NCBI RefSeq assembly: GCF_003589595.1
Contig: NW_020654810.1
Location: 21,256,350-21,320,349, forward strand
Reading direction: 5' to 3'
DNA: 64,000 nucleotides
Source: Hyposmocoma kahamanoa
Lineage: Eukaryota; Arthropoda; Insecta; Lepidoptera; Cosmopterigidae
The position numbers and the translations under genes are program-made. The number at the start of each line of letters is the position of its first letter. The stretch's first letter is position 1. The notes under the pieces were generated by a model. It had not been told where the DNA came from, searched no databases, and saw only the letters and a list, made by a program, of their open reading frames with translations. Below, one piece after another: positions 34,638 through 46,142 of the stretch.

Positions 34638-34943
34638 AGGGTGCGTTCAAATTAGTCGCTGTTAGACGCGCTGCAGCAGCACTGGAGCAAGAAACAGGCA
34701 TGGGGAAATTTATATCTGAAATTTATTGACAATTTTGAAACTGAAACTACAACTGAAAAAACATAGCAGGTGAGTCATTTTTAATACCTATATGTGAAGT
34801 GTGTGCCCCAAGAACAGGGAAAAAGTATTTTTTCTTCGTCAGAACCGCGGACACATCACTAAAAATTTCGCGCAAATAAACTGTCGCGCGACTGCCGCGC
34901 GGCTGCAGCGCTTCTAACAGCGGCTAATTTGAACGCGCACTTA
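34638..34943. mobile_element. MITE with C-terminal part of a MADF domain
   Basis: Terminal inverted repeats: gggtgcgttcaaattagtcg ctgttagacgcgctgcag at the left against ctgcagcgcttctaacagcg gctaatttgaacgcgcac at the right. The outer bases (ctaa/ttag) fit the TWA target preference of PIF/Harbinger elements, though a clean duplication is not proved. 34687-34760 reads KKQAWGNLYLKFIDNF plus an acidic/Thr-rich stretch: the KKxxAW..(I/L)...F pattern is the second half of a MADF domain. It ends at a consensus 5' splice site, cag|gtgagt near 34768, implying a spliced parent gene. One stop precedes the donor in this frame, so the copy is not functional. Confidence 0.6.
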
Positions 34944-35524
34944 GGCTTGCCACAAGATTTGTCTGAGGCGGCCTCATTCATATCACAAGTTGAATTAGAC
35001 TGGTTTCTTGGTCTAAATATACGCATCCCATCTGCGCCAGACTAAGGAGATCATACGATTTAGCAGAAAGATATAGTTCATTGTAACTCTGTACAAAGGC
35101 GCATGTAGCTAAGAATTTAGATCAAATATTTATTAGAAGGTTTTTAGTGTTGAAGCTATACAAAGAAAACAATTCACAACATCGCTAAAACTCGCACTCC
35201 ATGAGATTATTTATATAAAATCTTTATGATTCAATCCCGTGAGTTACGTCCGCGGTTATTATTCGTTCCTTTCGACGTAGCGTTCATTTGGCAACCGTCA
35301 CGGAAACTATCGGCGATCAACGCGATCAACGTCTGTCGTAAAACGAAATGTTAGGTGTCGCTTTCAATTTTACGAGTGCGTAAGTTATAAGGTTGTTTTT
35401 TGCTTACCTTTTCTCTAGTTCGAGCATTTTATATTGAGAGTGCATTTCTTTTTTGTATTTTGACAGCGTCGGTGTTAGATGAAGAGTTCTTCGGTTCGAT
35501 TTTCGGTAAGATCAATTGTGTTTT
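34944..35524. other. Unassigned stretch
   Basis: 35270-35380 is CpG-rich (ttcgacgtagcgttcatttg, gatcaacgcgatcaacgtct) and may be a MITE remnant. No inverted partner seen. Confidence 0.4.
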
Positions 35525-35800
35525 AACACACACATAAGCTCACGCCTTAGTCCCGCAGGAGGGGTAGGCAGAGACCACAGAACGTCACTTTGTCTTCCTT
35601 CTATCTATCCTTACTCTAACCTGACACAACTCTCCAGCCTCACATACATCAACTCCTTTTTCAAATAACTACTTTTATTCTTGTCACTTCGGATCACAGC
35701 CTTTTTGAGGACATCACTGATCTGGTCAATGTCAATCCTTCTGGGACGTCACCTTAAAACCCTTCCATCTACAATCGCATCATAAATCTGTTTGGTAATT
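35525..35800 (-). mobile_element. LINE ORF2 end relic (YXLKKxx type)
   Basis: The minus strand reads QIYDAIVDGRVLR, RPRRIDIDQISDVLKKAVI and SSYLKKELMYVRLESC with one stop, then ctctgcctacccc.cctgcgg..aaggcgtgagcttatgtg. That order (DQI.(D/E)VLKKG...(R/K)..CM..MNV.EA...C..) is the end of an RTE-like LINE ORF2. A plus-strand relative is at 47075-47250. Confidence 0.5.
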
Positions 35801-35834
35801 CCTCTGACATCCATCCGCTCTACATCCCAATCGA

Positions 35835-36330
35835 GTATATAACCGAAAATAGAATTTGTTTGAAAATTATTCTGCCATATCATTATGGTGACAACTGCGC
35901 TCGAAACAATTGACGGGTGTCGTCAATTGTTTCACTTCAAATCGACCAGTTTAACTTAAGCTTTGCTATAATGGACCTAAATCTAAAAATTACATATTTA
36001 ATTACCGATGAGATGTGAATCCTTTTGTTTTGTAATTAGATGTGTTGCTTTTTTCTCCATCGAGTATATAACCAGAAATAGAGACGAAATAAGGGCGAAA
36101 TAATATATTCTGTATTTATTGTAATAAAGATAATTATTATATGTGATAAATATTCGGTGTTGTGGGAAAAACAGCAAAATATCTAATTACAAAACAAACC
36201 GAATCACATTTCATCGGTAATTAAATATTAAATATGTAATTTTGCAATTTTCGTCCATTGTAGCAAAGCTCAAGTTAACTGGTCGATATGAAGTGAAACA
36301 GTTGACGACACCCGTTGACCACACCCGTCA
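35835..36330. mobile_element. Foldback element, about 140-bp arms
   Basis: The left arm (35912-36054, from gacgggtgtcgtcaattgtt) and right arm (36165-36315, ending cagttgacgacacccgt) are near reverse complements over most of their length, including ttaattaccgatgagatgtg against cacatttcatcggtaattaa. A direct repeat, atcgagtatataacc, occurs at about 35841 and 36060. A 65-codon frame (36242-36439) is incidental. Confidence 0.7.
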
Positions 36331-36994
36331 ATTATTTCAAATTAACACTGTGGCGTTTCCCTTGTCTGTCTTCAGTACTATAATTGTCGTATTAGCCCTA
36401 AGTTCTTTCACAGCTTTTTTCACCTTGTATATTATTTAGAACTGCAAGTGAAGTATATTCGTCGTTGTAGACACCGTCTACATTTTTCTTTACAGTAATG
36501 ATATTATACACGTAGCAAAAAAACTGTCCACATGGTACAGTAAATTTTTATAGAACACAGAAAAATATCTTTGCTATAACTAAAAATACAACTTAATTTT
36601 AAATTTATTCAACTGCAAGTGTATTTTATTCTAAGTTATGAATGAATACATAAAAATGTTCATTCATTCATGAACATTTTTATGTCCGTACATAGCACAT
36701 TGGAATATCTTAAAACAAAGTTACTAAAGTATACTCGAAGCATCCCTAGTAATCAGATCATGGCGTAATTAATTTAAACTTGTTACATAATGCAACTTAA
36801 ACTTAAGCTTTCGAACTACATAAACGAATTAGCTCCTGGACTATAAAGTACGGAGGATTAACGAGGCAAGCGTCTAGTGTAGCTCAGGAAATTTTAACAG
36901 TAAGACATCTTTGTGCTTCTTTTGTATTTTAGTACCATAACATAACATGTCAGCAAGTGTTGTTTACATATTTTTAAACCCAAATTATTTTTAA
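36331..36994. other. Unassigned stretch
   Basis: Contains the hairpin listed separately at 36648-36685. Nothing else recognised. Confidence 0.45.
36648..36685. repeat. Perfect 16-bp palindrome, 6-base loop
   Basis: acataaaaatgttcat and atgaacatttttatgt are exact reverse complements around tcattc, itself part of a short cattcattcatt repeat. Confidence 0.9.
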
Positions 36995-37172
36995 CTGCCT
37001 CTGTGGCCGAACGATTACCAATAATAGGAGCAATATTTGTATGGCCTACATTTATTTCTCTCGTGAGTTTGGGTGTAATATGTAGTTGTCTATGTGTGTG
37101 TCCATGGCACTCGCGATACAGGGTTTCCCTAGTGCGGGGTTATGAGTGTGTGCGTTATTTTGTCTCATCTAT
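36995..37172 (+). mobile_element. SINE-B copy lacking its B box
   Basis: ctgcctctgtggccgaacga, ttaccaataataggagcaat then tatggcctacatttatttct, gtgtgtccatggcactcgcg and gggtttccctagtgcggggt. The tRNA T-arm region is deleted, so the copy cannot be transcribed from its own Pol III promoter. Confidence 0.8.
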
Positions 37173-37261
37173 GGTTTATTACCTTGCCTCACGCAGCATT
37201 TGCGTGATGTGTCGCAAAGCTCGTATTCAATTCTAGTTACTAATTTTTATCATCTATTTTA

Positions 37262-37655
37262 TCTTGAAAAGTTTATAATAATTAAATTTTTATTGAATTG
37301 ATGTTCAATTATTTTTTTGTGAAATTACTCCACTAGTTTGTTATAATTATTAATACAAAGATCGAACACTCAGAAAAAACACTCAGCAAAAATTCCTTCG
37401 ATCCGGTCGGATTGGTAGCTGTAAAGGTACTAACTGGGTGATAAATCTGCAATAGATTTCTCATAGATGGCGCTACGACTAAAAAGTCGTTGAAAGACCA
37501 AGTACAAAGACACGACGCAAGCACATAGAAAAATTCGTGAGGTCCGTTGGTTCGTTCCGTGGCTTAGTTGGTATAGCGTCTGGCACGGTATGCAAGAAGA
37601 CGTCGGTTCGAATCCGACCGGATCGAAGGAATTTTTTCTGAGTGTTTTTTCTAAG
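37262..37655 (+). mobile_element. Composite SINE-C with inverted tail
   Basis: 37262-37345 is the family's outer block (attaaatttttattgaattg, then tgtgaaattactccactagt). Next comes an antisense piece of the tail (taatacaaagatcgaacact ... ccttcgatccggtcgg), then a full sense SINE-C: ggtagctgtaaaggtac, tagatggcgctacgac, A box (gtggcttagttggtatagcg), B box (cgtcggttcgaatccgaccg) and the tail ending tgagtgttttttctaagttt. The inverted piece mirrors the tail, so the copy is partly palindromic. Confidence 0.65.
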
Positions 37656-38459
37656 TTTATAATAATTGAAATAATTTACCCGTAATATTTTAAATGGTTA
37701 ACTATGGTTTGCACTGGCGCTGTATACGGAGGTGCTGGATGCCAGGTCGGACCTATTTGGTATAGAAAAAACTGCATTGAAAACCTAATGACATTGTTGA
37801 TTCAACACGGTGTTGTTTTTGTACGATCTTTTTTTGTTCGATCCAACTGATGGCACTGGAAGTTTATTTCAATCGCTATTATATAAATTCTAAAGCTGAG
37901 AGGTAAATAACCTTCAGTGCCAAATAGTAATTTTTACTACAGAGCATTTTAATAGGAATGAGGCCCTTAATTGGGCATTTAAAATCAATCTTTAGCTCTA
38001 ATAAAGTTAAATAGAAAACAAACAACGATAGGACTTAATGGCCTTTACGATTGTATGATTTTTGTTCGTTTAATGTTTGTAAGAACATTTGTATTCCAAA
38101 ATATTGATTGAAGGTTCTTCACCTCTCACTTACAGAATTAATGTAAAGAAGACTTGCTTTTAAACTGCGATACACGAATGTCACCCGGCGCTTCATGACT
38201 GCTGAAGAATTATGCTAGTTAATACCCAGTGAAGCACAATTCACTAGCTCTTTTACGCTTGCTAACAATCTTCAAGAAGCAATAGTACGAGAAGATAAAA
38301 ACTTTGTACAATAATATGACACAAATACATATGAAATGGAACAGTAAAATCAGTTATGTCTTAACTGTAAGGGAAAGGACGCTGTCGGTTTGAGAAAATA
38401 TGTTGGTTCATAGATTCTCGCGGTGTAGGACTGGAGTGATGCTTACATACACTCTTTAG
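37656..38459. other. Unassigned stretch
   Basis: No frame above 60 codons, no repeat. Confidence 0.5.
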
Positions 38460-38760
38460 AGCATACTGCCAGAGCGTCTACACGTGTGCTCTATGGTGCA
38501 AATATATACTGGGATGGTACGGTGTTTTGCAAGTGGAATATAATAACACCTTCGTTGAGGCTCCCCCGTTTCTGTAGCGCATCTGGCATATTCGGAGATG
38601 CTTATGTGGACGATTTCTATGCTATCATGCGTGAGGGGTAGCAGCAACGAGATCCTGGAGATGATAGCGGCCAAGATGGGTGCAGTAGTATTCCCGAACA
38701 TCACATGTTTTACGTGTGAGCCAGTGAGCCGCCATAAGGGGTCTGGGTACATTCTGTTTG
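38460..38760 (+). pseudogene. Reverse-transcriptase C-terminal relic, copy 1
   Basis: Three plus-strand frames in series give AYCQSVYTCALWCKYIL..YGVLQVEYNNTF, then LPRFCSASGIFGDAYVDDFYAIM, then SSNEILEMIAAKMGAVV. This Cys-rich block (CQS.YT..LW, V.YN..FR.LL.LPR.CSASGMF, RGS.N.I) is the C-terminal region of a lepidopteran LINE ORF2 that I know by pattern. Two frameshifts and a stop make it dead. Its neighbour at 38868 repeats the middle part. Confidence 0.6.
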
Positions 38761-38867
38761 TTATGTAAGGAGTTAATTTTATATGTACATGTCAATTCGT
38801 CAGCCTGTAGAGTGACTGTACTGTACTAATTCCATATTAACATAGTAATAAGGTTTGTTATATTACA

Positions 38868-39080
38868 GTGTGTTATGTTATATTCAGGGTGCTGTTGGTG
38901 TTACCGTGGAGGTGTAGTGCTTCGGGGATGTTTGCCGAGGCTCAGATGGATGGATTCATGGCCATCGTGAGGAAAAGATGTGCATTTGCCCTAAGGCGTC
39001 TCTGTGCCCCCGCTCCAAGAGCAACTTGTGTGTGTTCACAGATGGGTGAGACTCGTCACTTCTGCGTAGATGAGCTCCAT
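38868..39080 (+). pseudogene. Reverse-transcriptase C-terminal relic, copy 2
   Basis: An open 89-codon frame starts CYVIFRVLLVLPWRCSASGM and continues FAEAQMDGFMAIVRKRCAFALRRL, matching the segment LPRFCSASGIFGDA..DDFYAIM of copy 1. The order and orientation are the same, 110 bp downstream. The end is scrambled (APAPRATCVCSQ replaces the RGSxN motif). Either a second, related LINE copy or a duplication. Confidence 0.65.
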
Positions 39081-40859
39081 ACCGTCATTTATTTTTTTTT
39101 TAAATTTTTTATTTGTATTGTCCTTTTAATTGCATAAAATTAATTAATACTAACACTAGGTCTTAAGTTATTTTGTTTATAACAATATGCATTTTTATGT
39201 GACAAAAATATATTTGAATTTGAATTACTAACTTGTATGGGCTTTGTTGTGTAAATTTTTTTTTCATTTTTATTTAAAGGTCACCTTTTTCCGTTGGTCC
39301 CGGTTTTGGGTTAAACCTGGCGAGTCCTTAAACAATGCCCCAATATCTGCTTAATTGCATTTTTTTTGTACGTCAAATAATTAGTAAACGAAGCCTTCGG
39401 CGTACCATCGATTGCAATGCCAAAAAATTGCAATGGCAGTTGATAAGTATTAGTAGCTCGATGGCTAGCCACTGATAAGCCTCTACTCTTAACTTGTAGC
39501 AGAATACCAAATGTACCAAATCCAGCCAATGACACTCTATCGACATACAACTGAGATGATATAAAATTACCAGACTTGGTGCCCAGGAGACCACACCATT
39601 CCGCCATCTCTGAATGATTCGGACTCCTAATTTTGAGTTGTGGGGACTTTCACTCCGTGGTCGTCTTATCCCGCAACTCACTCGGTAAATTACATGTTCT
39701 CAGGGCAATCAAATTCACTTGCTATGTCAGAACCTTTTTTAGGATCAGTAGTGGGAGATGATGAATTCTTCATGCCATACTTTTTTGTACTTTACAGCTG
39801 TTTGTGTTGCTGTTCTTGTAAAATCTATAACGGTCATATCGTTTTCAGTTATGAGGTTTGTTTTTAGGATATCTCGAAGTCTGCGGATGCCTGGTGGAAC
39901 CCTTTCTTTGATGAATCTAGCCCACCGCCTTTGGCTCACATAATCAGAAATAAAAGAGTTAATTAACCCATCCCTAGAGAGTCAACACGATGACACCACT
40001 TTAATAAAAAATCTGATTATCTCCAACCCCTTTGCACCCCAAATATAAAAACTAATTGGAATTAGATTAAAAAATTGGAATCAAATTAATATCCCCCAAA
40101 CCGCTATAGAGATAATAAAAAATATACTTGAAAAGATCGTTTTAATAAAAAGATATTTAAAAAGGGGGATTTTAAATAAAATTTAATTTTAACTTTCAAA
40201 ATGGATAAGTATTTACCTCTATATATCGTTGCGACAGTGTTTTGTAGAAAGTGTGAAAGCGTCATTTTGAAAAATTTTTCAATGGACCATGTTTTAGGTT
40301 TTGACGACTGTTTTGTTATGTCCTGTTTTAAAATTCAATTTTGGTTTTAATTAAGTATCAGTTTTAAAATTTAATTTAGAACTGGGCGTAAATATTGCAC
40401 AACAGTCGTGAAAAACTAAAACATGCTCACCAGAAAATATTTCGAAATGCCACTTTCGCCCTTTGTACAAATCACCGACGATATATGTACAACAATTAAA
40501 CAAATTTGTAGAACGAAAGAAGCTGGAAAGATAAGTAAAGATCGACCTCGGCGTATATCTTATACATATAATGGCTCGGCGTATAATTAACAAAGGTTAG
40601 GTCAAAACTAACAGGACGAAATCATCGTGTATGAAAATGTTGACGCGAGTGGATGAAACGAAAGAGGTGTGTGTGGAAGAGCTTTCGAATGGCGACTGGC
40701 TAATCTTTCAGATACGATATTTCAACGACCTCGACACGATGAGAAGTCGAAGATCGTAGATATTATTTAAATAGTCCCTAAGTATCTCTAGTCTGATCTT
40801 ACGTAGGTTTTGCATCTTCTTTCATATTTTAATGACGTATTGTTAACAAATAGGCAATA
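39081..40859. other. Unassigned stretch with overlapping minus frames
   Basis: Frames of 98 and 102 codons on the minus strand (39311-39607, 39373-39681) share one stretch in two registers, and three more overlap at 39640-39943. One reading contains AEWCGLLGTKSGNF and LAGFGTFGILLQ; I do not recognise it. Possibly an eroded transposon ORF. 39990-40190 is A/T-rich with short open pieces. Confidence 0.35.
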
Positions 40860-40965
40860 AGCAAGCAGCACAAGACCGGTCGTAGTAGCGTTCTTTGGGA
40901 GAGGCCTACGTTCAGTAGCGAATGACTTTCGATTGAAAGATGATGATTATGAGGTAATAAGATTT
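40860..40965 (+). mobile_element. LINE 3' end relic (RTE-like)
   Basis: gcagcacaagaccggtcgta, ttctttgggagaggcctacg and ttcagtagcgaatgactttc, ending gatgatgattatga. The order matches LINE ends of the cacaagaccgg..tgggagaggcctacgtccagcagtgga type. Related to 300-575. Confidence 0.55.
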
Positions 40966-43900
40966 GACAAAGTTGAGAGAGGACAGTAACTACCGTAACA
41001 CAGGTTTATACTTAGTTCAGGTGTCAGGGAATCCATTACTATGTTGTAACTATTTTGTAACAATAAATATTATTATTAAATACTTCATTTGAATGATTTT
41101 GTGAGATATTTGCGCTTGTCGAATTCAGTAGTCTATTACTGCATATTGATTAGCACTGAGCGCCAGATGAGGACGGTCATGGTGTCGATTCCCGTAACGT
41201 CCGTTAGGGAAAGTAATTTTTTAAATGAATATTTGTATAGAAAATATTAGTTCTTCTTTTTACAGCTGCCGAGCTGTACAATTTGTTATACAAAATTGTC
41301 AAATGTTTTATGTGGTCATTAGCGACAGCTGGAACTGTAATCTCATGGTAGAGGGTTACATTAAAAAAATGTACCTACATACTCCTTTAAAATATTTGGT
41401 TTTGCCATTAAAGCACGCAAAAGTAACTGCACTCGATTCAAATTGAAAATAGGATTGTAGACTACGGTATCTTGCTTTAAAAGTACCTGAGATCTCTTTT
41501 CTGTATCGTCTCTTTGAAGTTACACAGTTTTCATCACTAAATAATACAACAGGAAAACCATTACAAGACCAACTTAGAACACCTTTACTTATAATGTTTA
41601 AAGTAGTAGTTTATGAGACTGTTACATAATGAAATGCATTAAAAGAAGAGTGTGAGATTATGAAACGAGCCGACAGGCAAGTTTCATAAAAACATCTCAC
41701 GAGTGTTTTAACGTCTAATTATGTACAGTTACATACACTGTTTTATCTGTACACATATTATAAGCTCTCTGTGATGTGTTCAGGAACCACAGGTCACGAC
41801 TGGTGAAATGGCGGCAAATAAAAACTTTTCTCACGCATGTCACACAACCGTAGTTTTTATTTTTAATTCATATACAAACTAGAATCGGCCCCAACTATCA
41901 TATCATAATTGTTGAAATGGTTTGCTATTGACATTTAATTACGAATAAAACTTCCTCTCGACTGATATTAGAATTGAGGTCAAATCTAATTGTTTTGTTT
42001 TTCAGATATGTTCGAAATTTGAATGTAATAATAACATCGAATTATTCGATGTTATTATGAAGCAATAATAACATTTTCACAGATACAAAATTTGTTCTAA
42101 GAAAACAGTTTACCTTTATGCTGGTCGTAATTTGCGGTTTTTGAATACATTATAGAGAGTTTGTGACATGTGTGTAGATAAAAGTCTTTATAGTACAGGC
42201 ACGCTATGATGGCCGTATTGACGTTTGTCCGCTCATCAAGTTTCGTATTAATTCATAACTACGTTGAAGGAGCTACTTGCTATACATTGTTGTCAATAGT
42301 GACGTGCAGTAAAATTTATGGATGAATAATTTTACGACACAACTCGGCATTTGTTTATTAAAATTCGAAATTTAAAAAAATGAAATTTAATACGATCGTC
42401 ACTTATAGGATCGCTGTTCAGCACAATTTCTACCTCCGGCAAGCTCGTGCCAAAGCTCAATGCAAAAAAAGCAGTTTCCAATTTGACGACATATTAAGTA
42501 AACATTTTTATTTTCGATTTATCAAAACTTTATAATCAGCTACCCTTTGCAATAGTAATAAATCTAAAAACTTATGAGTAATTAAGATGCGACTCGCATT
42601 TGATTATATTTTTTTCGATAATTAATTGAGTTTTCACCTCACTATTGTAAAAATGGCCATCATAGAGTGCCGGTACTGTAGTTGATGTTTGTTCATGTTC
42701 ACGTTTGATAAGCCAAAAATATACCTTACGTCACTAACTTAAGGTTTCAAAACGCGACTTGAAATTTCCGACAATACTCATCTTGCTTATAAGTGCCAAG
42801 CCAAAGTTGGCCTAAGTCTTAGTAGTTAAGGCGCATTTCGGTGCAAACTGATTATTATCCATAAAGTGCTGTGTCACTGACACAACCAGTAATTAAATAT
42901 TTCAGCTGATTAACTACATAAAAGGCTGGCTTTACCAGCGATATTATTTTAAATATTCCCACCCGAAGATTTAGAAGAAAAAAAGATTTAATGGCTCAAA
43001 AGGGTTGAAATGGATGTTCAGGGGTTATTAAGTTGAATATTAATGGATTTTTGTCCTCTTGGAACTAATTTTGAGATGTTAATTTAGTCTACGTGATTGA
43101 GATGAATTACTTATTACTCTAGTGTCATTTTGTTTTCAAATGAGAAGAGAGAGAAAAAAGAAAAGGGTTTAGATTTTGAATAGAGCTGACAAGGCACTTA
43201 AACGTAATAAGAACATATCTATTAGGATACAATTATGTTATTACTGTTTGATTGTCTAGGTTTTAGTATTTTAAGCAATGTTATTTATTGCGTAATTCAC
43301 TATTATTATTATTATTACATTTAAGACTTCCCCGGTTATTTACTAAATGATTTATTACTAATTACAGGTATTTAAAAAACCTCATGCCTTGGTAAAAAAC
43401 CTGTTATTAATGATAATTATTTGTAAAACTCGTATTACATTTAGAAAATAAATGACATAACGACGTTCTTAAGGAGTCCAAGTTACAAAATTGAATTTAT
43501 TTTTAATAATTTTTTTGTTTCAAATTTACGCATGTCAAATAAAGCTTATTTTATTTTATTTTTTATTTTTTTATTTAAAATGACAAGCATCGCTGAAAAG
43601 TGGCCTGCTTGTCGGTTTCCTGTCGGATACATTTCCATATGCTCGGAACAGGTATATTTCGGTGGCTGATACAAATGACAGCCCAATATTTAGCCACTGG
43701 ACAAAAGTCACATTGTAAGCTTGGTACGAGAAGTGATGGAAAATTTGTTAATTCTCCCCCATTCCCCATTCTAGACTATGTAATATATGATGTTATTAAC
43801 ATAGCTCACAAGATCATTGTTATGCTAGCCTCATTAATGTAAATCTAAAATAAAAAAAATCGGAGAGCGTACATTGGAACTTTTCAATTTCGTTCCATGT

Positions 43901-44329
43901 TCACGATTTGTCAGTCGATTACAACGTCCTTAAAACTTCATTCTTATGTTGTTTATATACTACCAATTTTTCATAAAGTAAAACACTCTAAACAACGCTA
44001 AAATGATGATCTTTGCTTCGTATTTCGTGATCGATCTCCTGACTAATACACGTACGAAAATCTTCGCGTGAACCGTATCGTGGCAAAGATCGCACACCCT
44101 ACTCTCTGATTGTCACTACATTTCACCAATCGCATGAATTCTTGATTAGTTTCCATTTCATTTCTTTAATTTTTTGATCTCTTAGAGAAATAACTTAGTT
44201 ACAAAACATTTACTTTGATTTTTAAAATAAATAAGCCAAAATTTGCTCTCTCTTGAACTTACAATGTATGTTTTGCGTAAATAAGAGGTACATGATATTT
44301 AAGTATATTCTGGTGGTACCGTTCAACGG
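40966..44329. other. Unassigned stretch, 3.4 kb
   Basis: 41150-41215 has a B-box-like gtgtcgattcccgtaac without A box. 43290-43320 is an att/tta microsatellite and 43535-43575 a t/a run (cttattttattttatttttt) like a LINE tail after caaataaag. Frames of 64-80 codons (41225, 43575, 43600) show no domain. The hairpin at 42028 is listed separately. Confidence 0.4.
42028..42058. repeat. Perfect 15-bp palindrome, 1-base loop
   Basis: ataataacatcgaat and attcgatgttattat are exact complements around a single t. A third partial copy, caataataacat, follows at 42063. Confidence 0.9.
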
Positions 44330-44512
44330 GGACTGCCACTGCGGCCTTTACACAGAGACATAAGTTGAAAATATGCCTGTAATGTCACCAGCACCTTCAC
44401 CCTCCAAATCCGGAACATAGTAATGCTAGCTTTACTCCTTGGCAGGAGAAATAGGTACGTTGGCAGTGCTACACTGGACGAACTCTTTTACAAGGAGCTC
44501 TAATGCTACGAA
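44330..44512 (-). mobile_element. SINE-A copy, sense 5' two thirds
   Basis: ggggactgccactgcggcct, ttacacagagacataagttg, gcctgtaatgtcaccagcac and ctacactggacgaactcttt, ending ctctaatgctacg. The cgggacgaac end is missing. Confidence 0.8.
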
Positions 44513-46100
44513 ATTTTCTGGGTTTTCGGTATTCAGCCGAATAGTAATTCAACAATTTGGTATTCAACCAAATATAAAAAAATAAGTTGAATTTTGTTAC
44601 ATTGTATAAAAAACTTACTGTCTCGCCTGACTTCCACTGGCATAGGTTGGATTGACGAATCTCCTTTTGCTACGTTTAAGATATATTCGTACTTTTTACA
44701 AGTTTTCCACAAGCATAACTTTTCCATAAGATCCAGCTGTCTAAGCATTTACATTTGTAAGTAAAAAATTCAAGATAATTAGTAAATTTAAAATGAATTT
44801 TTCTTTATACATAAAAAAGTAATGTTGAGCGACTCCATTTTATTTTAAGACATTTTTTCTCCTTGATTTCCACAATAGCCTCACAAATAAGACAATAGTT
44901 CTAAATTAAAATAGCCTTGTTCACTGAATTAAATAAGAGTAATTGTTTAAACAATCTAACTTGAAACAAAAGCACACAGCCTCAGCCCGTTGTCCGGAAA
45001 TTCGCCAAGTGCGAAGTTCCCAGAAGTCCCCAAGATTAATTACAAGACTTCTAGTATACTAGCAAGTTTGGAGAGAGCCTTGAGACGGTAAGGACACTTG
45101 AGGAGTAGACGGAATCACTGGAGACCGGGACAAAGTTTGTGTGTATTTATTTATTTTAAAATCGAAAACTTTTTATGTAAATATTACTTTAAAATATTTT
45201 TTGTTACTCGATGGTTGCCTAGAACAGGTTGCCACCTAGCTATAACTGTGAACAAATATATTTGTTTAACAAGTTCGCTTCAAAAGGTTAAATTTCTTGA
45301 AGTCAGAGGTCAGCCAAGGCTAGTTACTTTACTACATCAACTACAAGAGGTAGAAAGGGGGGAGATAATTTCTTACAGCCTATTAAAGGGGAAAGGGAGG
45401 GGGAGCATTTAATCATGGCGGCCGTGCCTCGATAAATCCCGACCGGCGGTATTAAATTATTTTATATAGTAGAGTATACGCCCGTATACCATTAATTTAA
45501 GGTTTGGCAACTATTCCGGGTTGATTGAATTCATATAGTTTTAGAAGCCGTTAGAAAGTTGTAATGAAACACTGTCTACTGAAAACTATAGTGACTTAGT
45601 GCGATTACAGACGAAAGAAGAAAATTTTGGCGTTCTTTTTTAAAATATTTGTTGGTGCCCGCGAGTTAGTCTGTGTAGAATAAGTACTTGGGGTAGCCTA
45701 TTAGAGGTGGGTGATAAATAACGCCATGATAAAAAAATAACAGTGATCATCCGTCAAATAATATCATCGTGACCTATTACGAAGGAACGACGTTCCAAAA
45801 TCACATAGGTTGTTTCTCCGTTTCACTAACAGAGTAGTTCGCTTTTATTTTTAAATTCTAATTATGAACCTAGAAATGACCAGATCAGTGTAAATACTGT
45901 GTAAAATTGCAAATACAAATAAAATAATTATACAAAATTGATTCAAAATAATAAACACGCTGCATGGTCATAATAACGAATAATGCAACAAGCCTGTAAA
46001 ACTGTGAATGTTATTTCGGATCAATCTTTCAAATGAAATTAAACGTTACATCAAAGTGAGTCTAATAAAGACTATAAGAAAATTGCCGCTTGCCAAAACC
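44513..46100. other. Unassigned stretch
   Basis: A 104-codon plus frame (45098-45412) and a 71-codon minus frame (44533-44748) have no recognisable domain. 45395-45450 has a small GC-rich patch (cggccgtgcctcg, ccgaccggcgg). Confidence 0.4.
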
Positions 46101-46142
46101 GTATATCGTATACCGTATATGGTTATACGGTATACGATATAC
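46101..46142. repeat. Perfect 19-bp palindrome, 4-base loop
   Basis: Arms 46101-46119 (gtatatcgtataccgtata) and 46124-46142 (its exact complement) around tggt. It lies inside a longer tract of gtata/tatac words reaching 46160. Confidence 0.9.

Noticed and set aside
37553..37630. Functional tRNA gene
   Set aside because: A and B boxes are good, but the acceptor arms do not pair and the same block is part of a dispersed repeat.
39311..39681. Protein-coding gene on the minus strand
   Set aside because: Two overlapping registers give similar lengths and no domain is recognised; kept only as an unassigned stretch.
45098..45412. 104-codon ORF as a small gene
   Set aside because: No domain, no signal peptide pattern and no supportive context.
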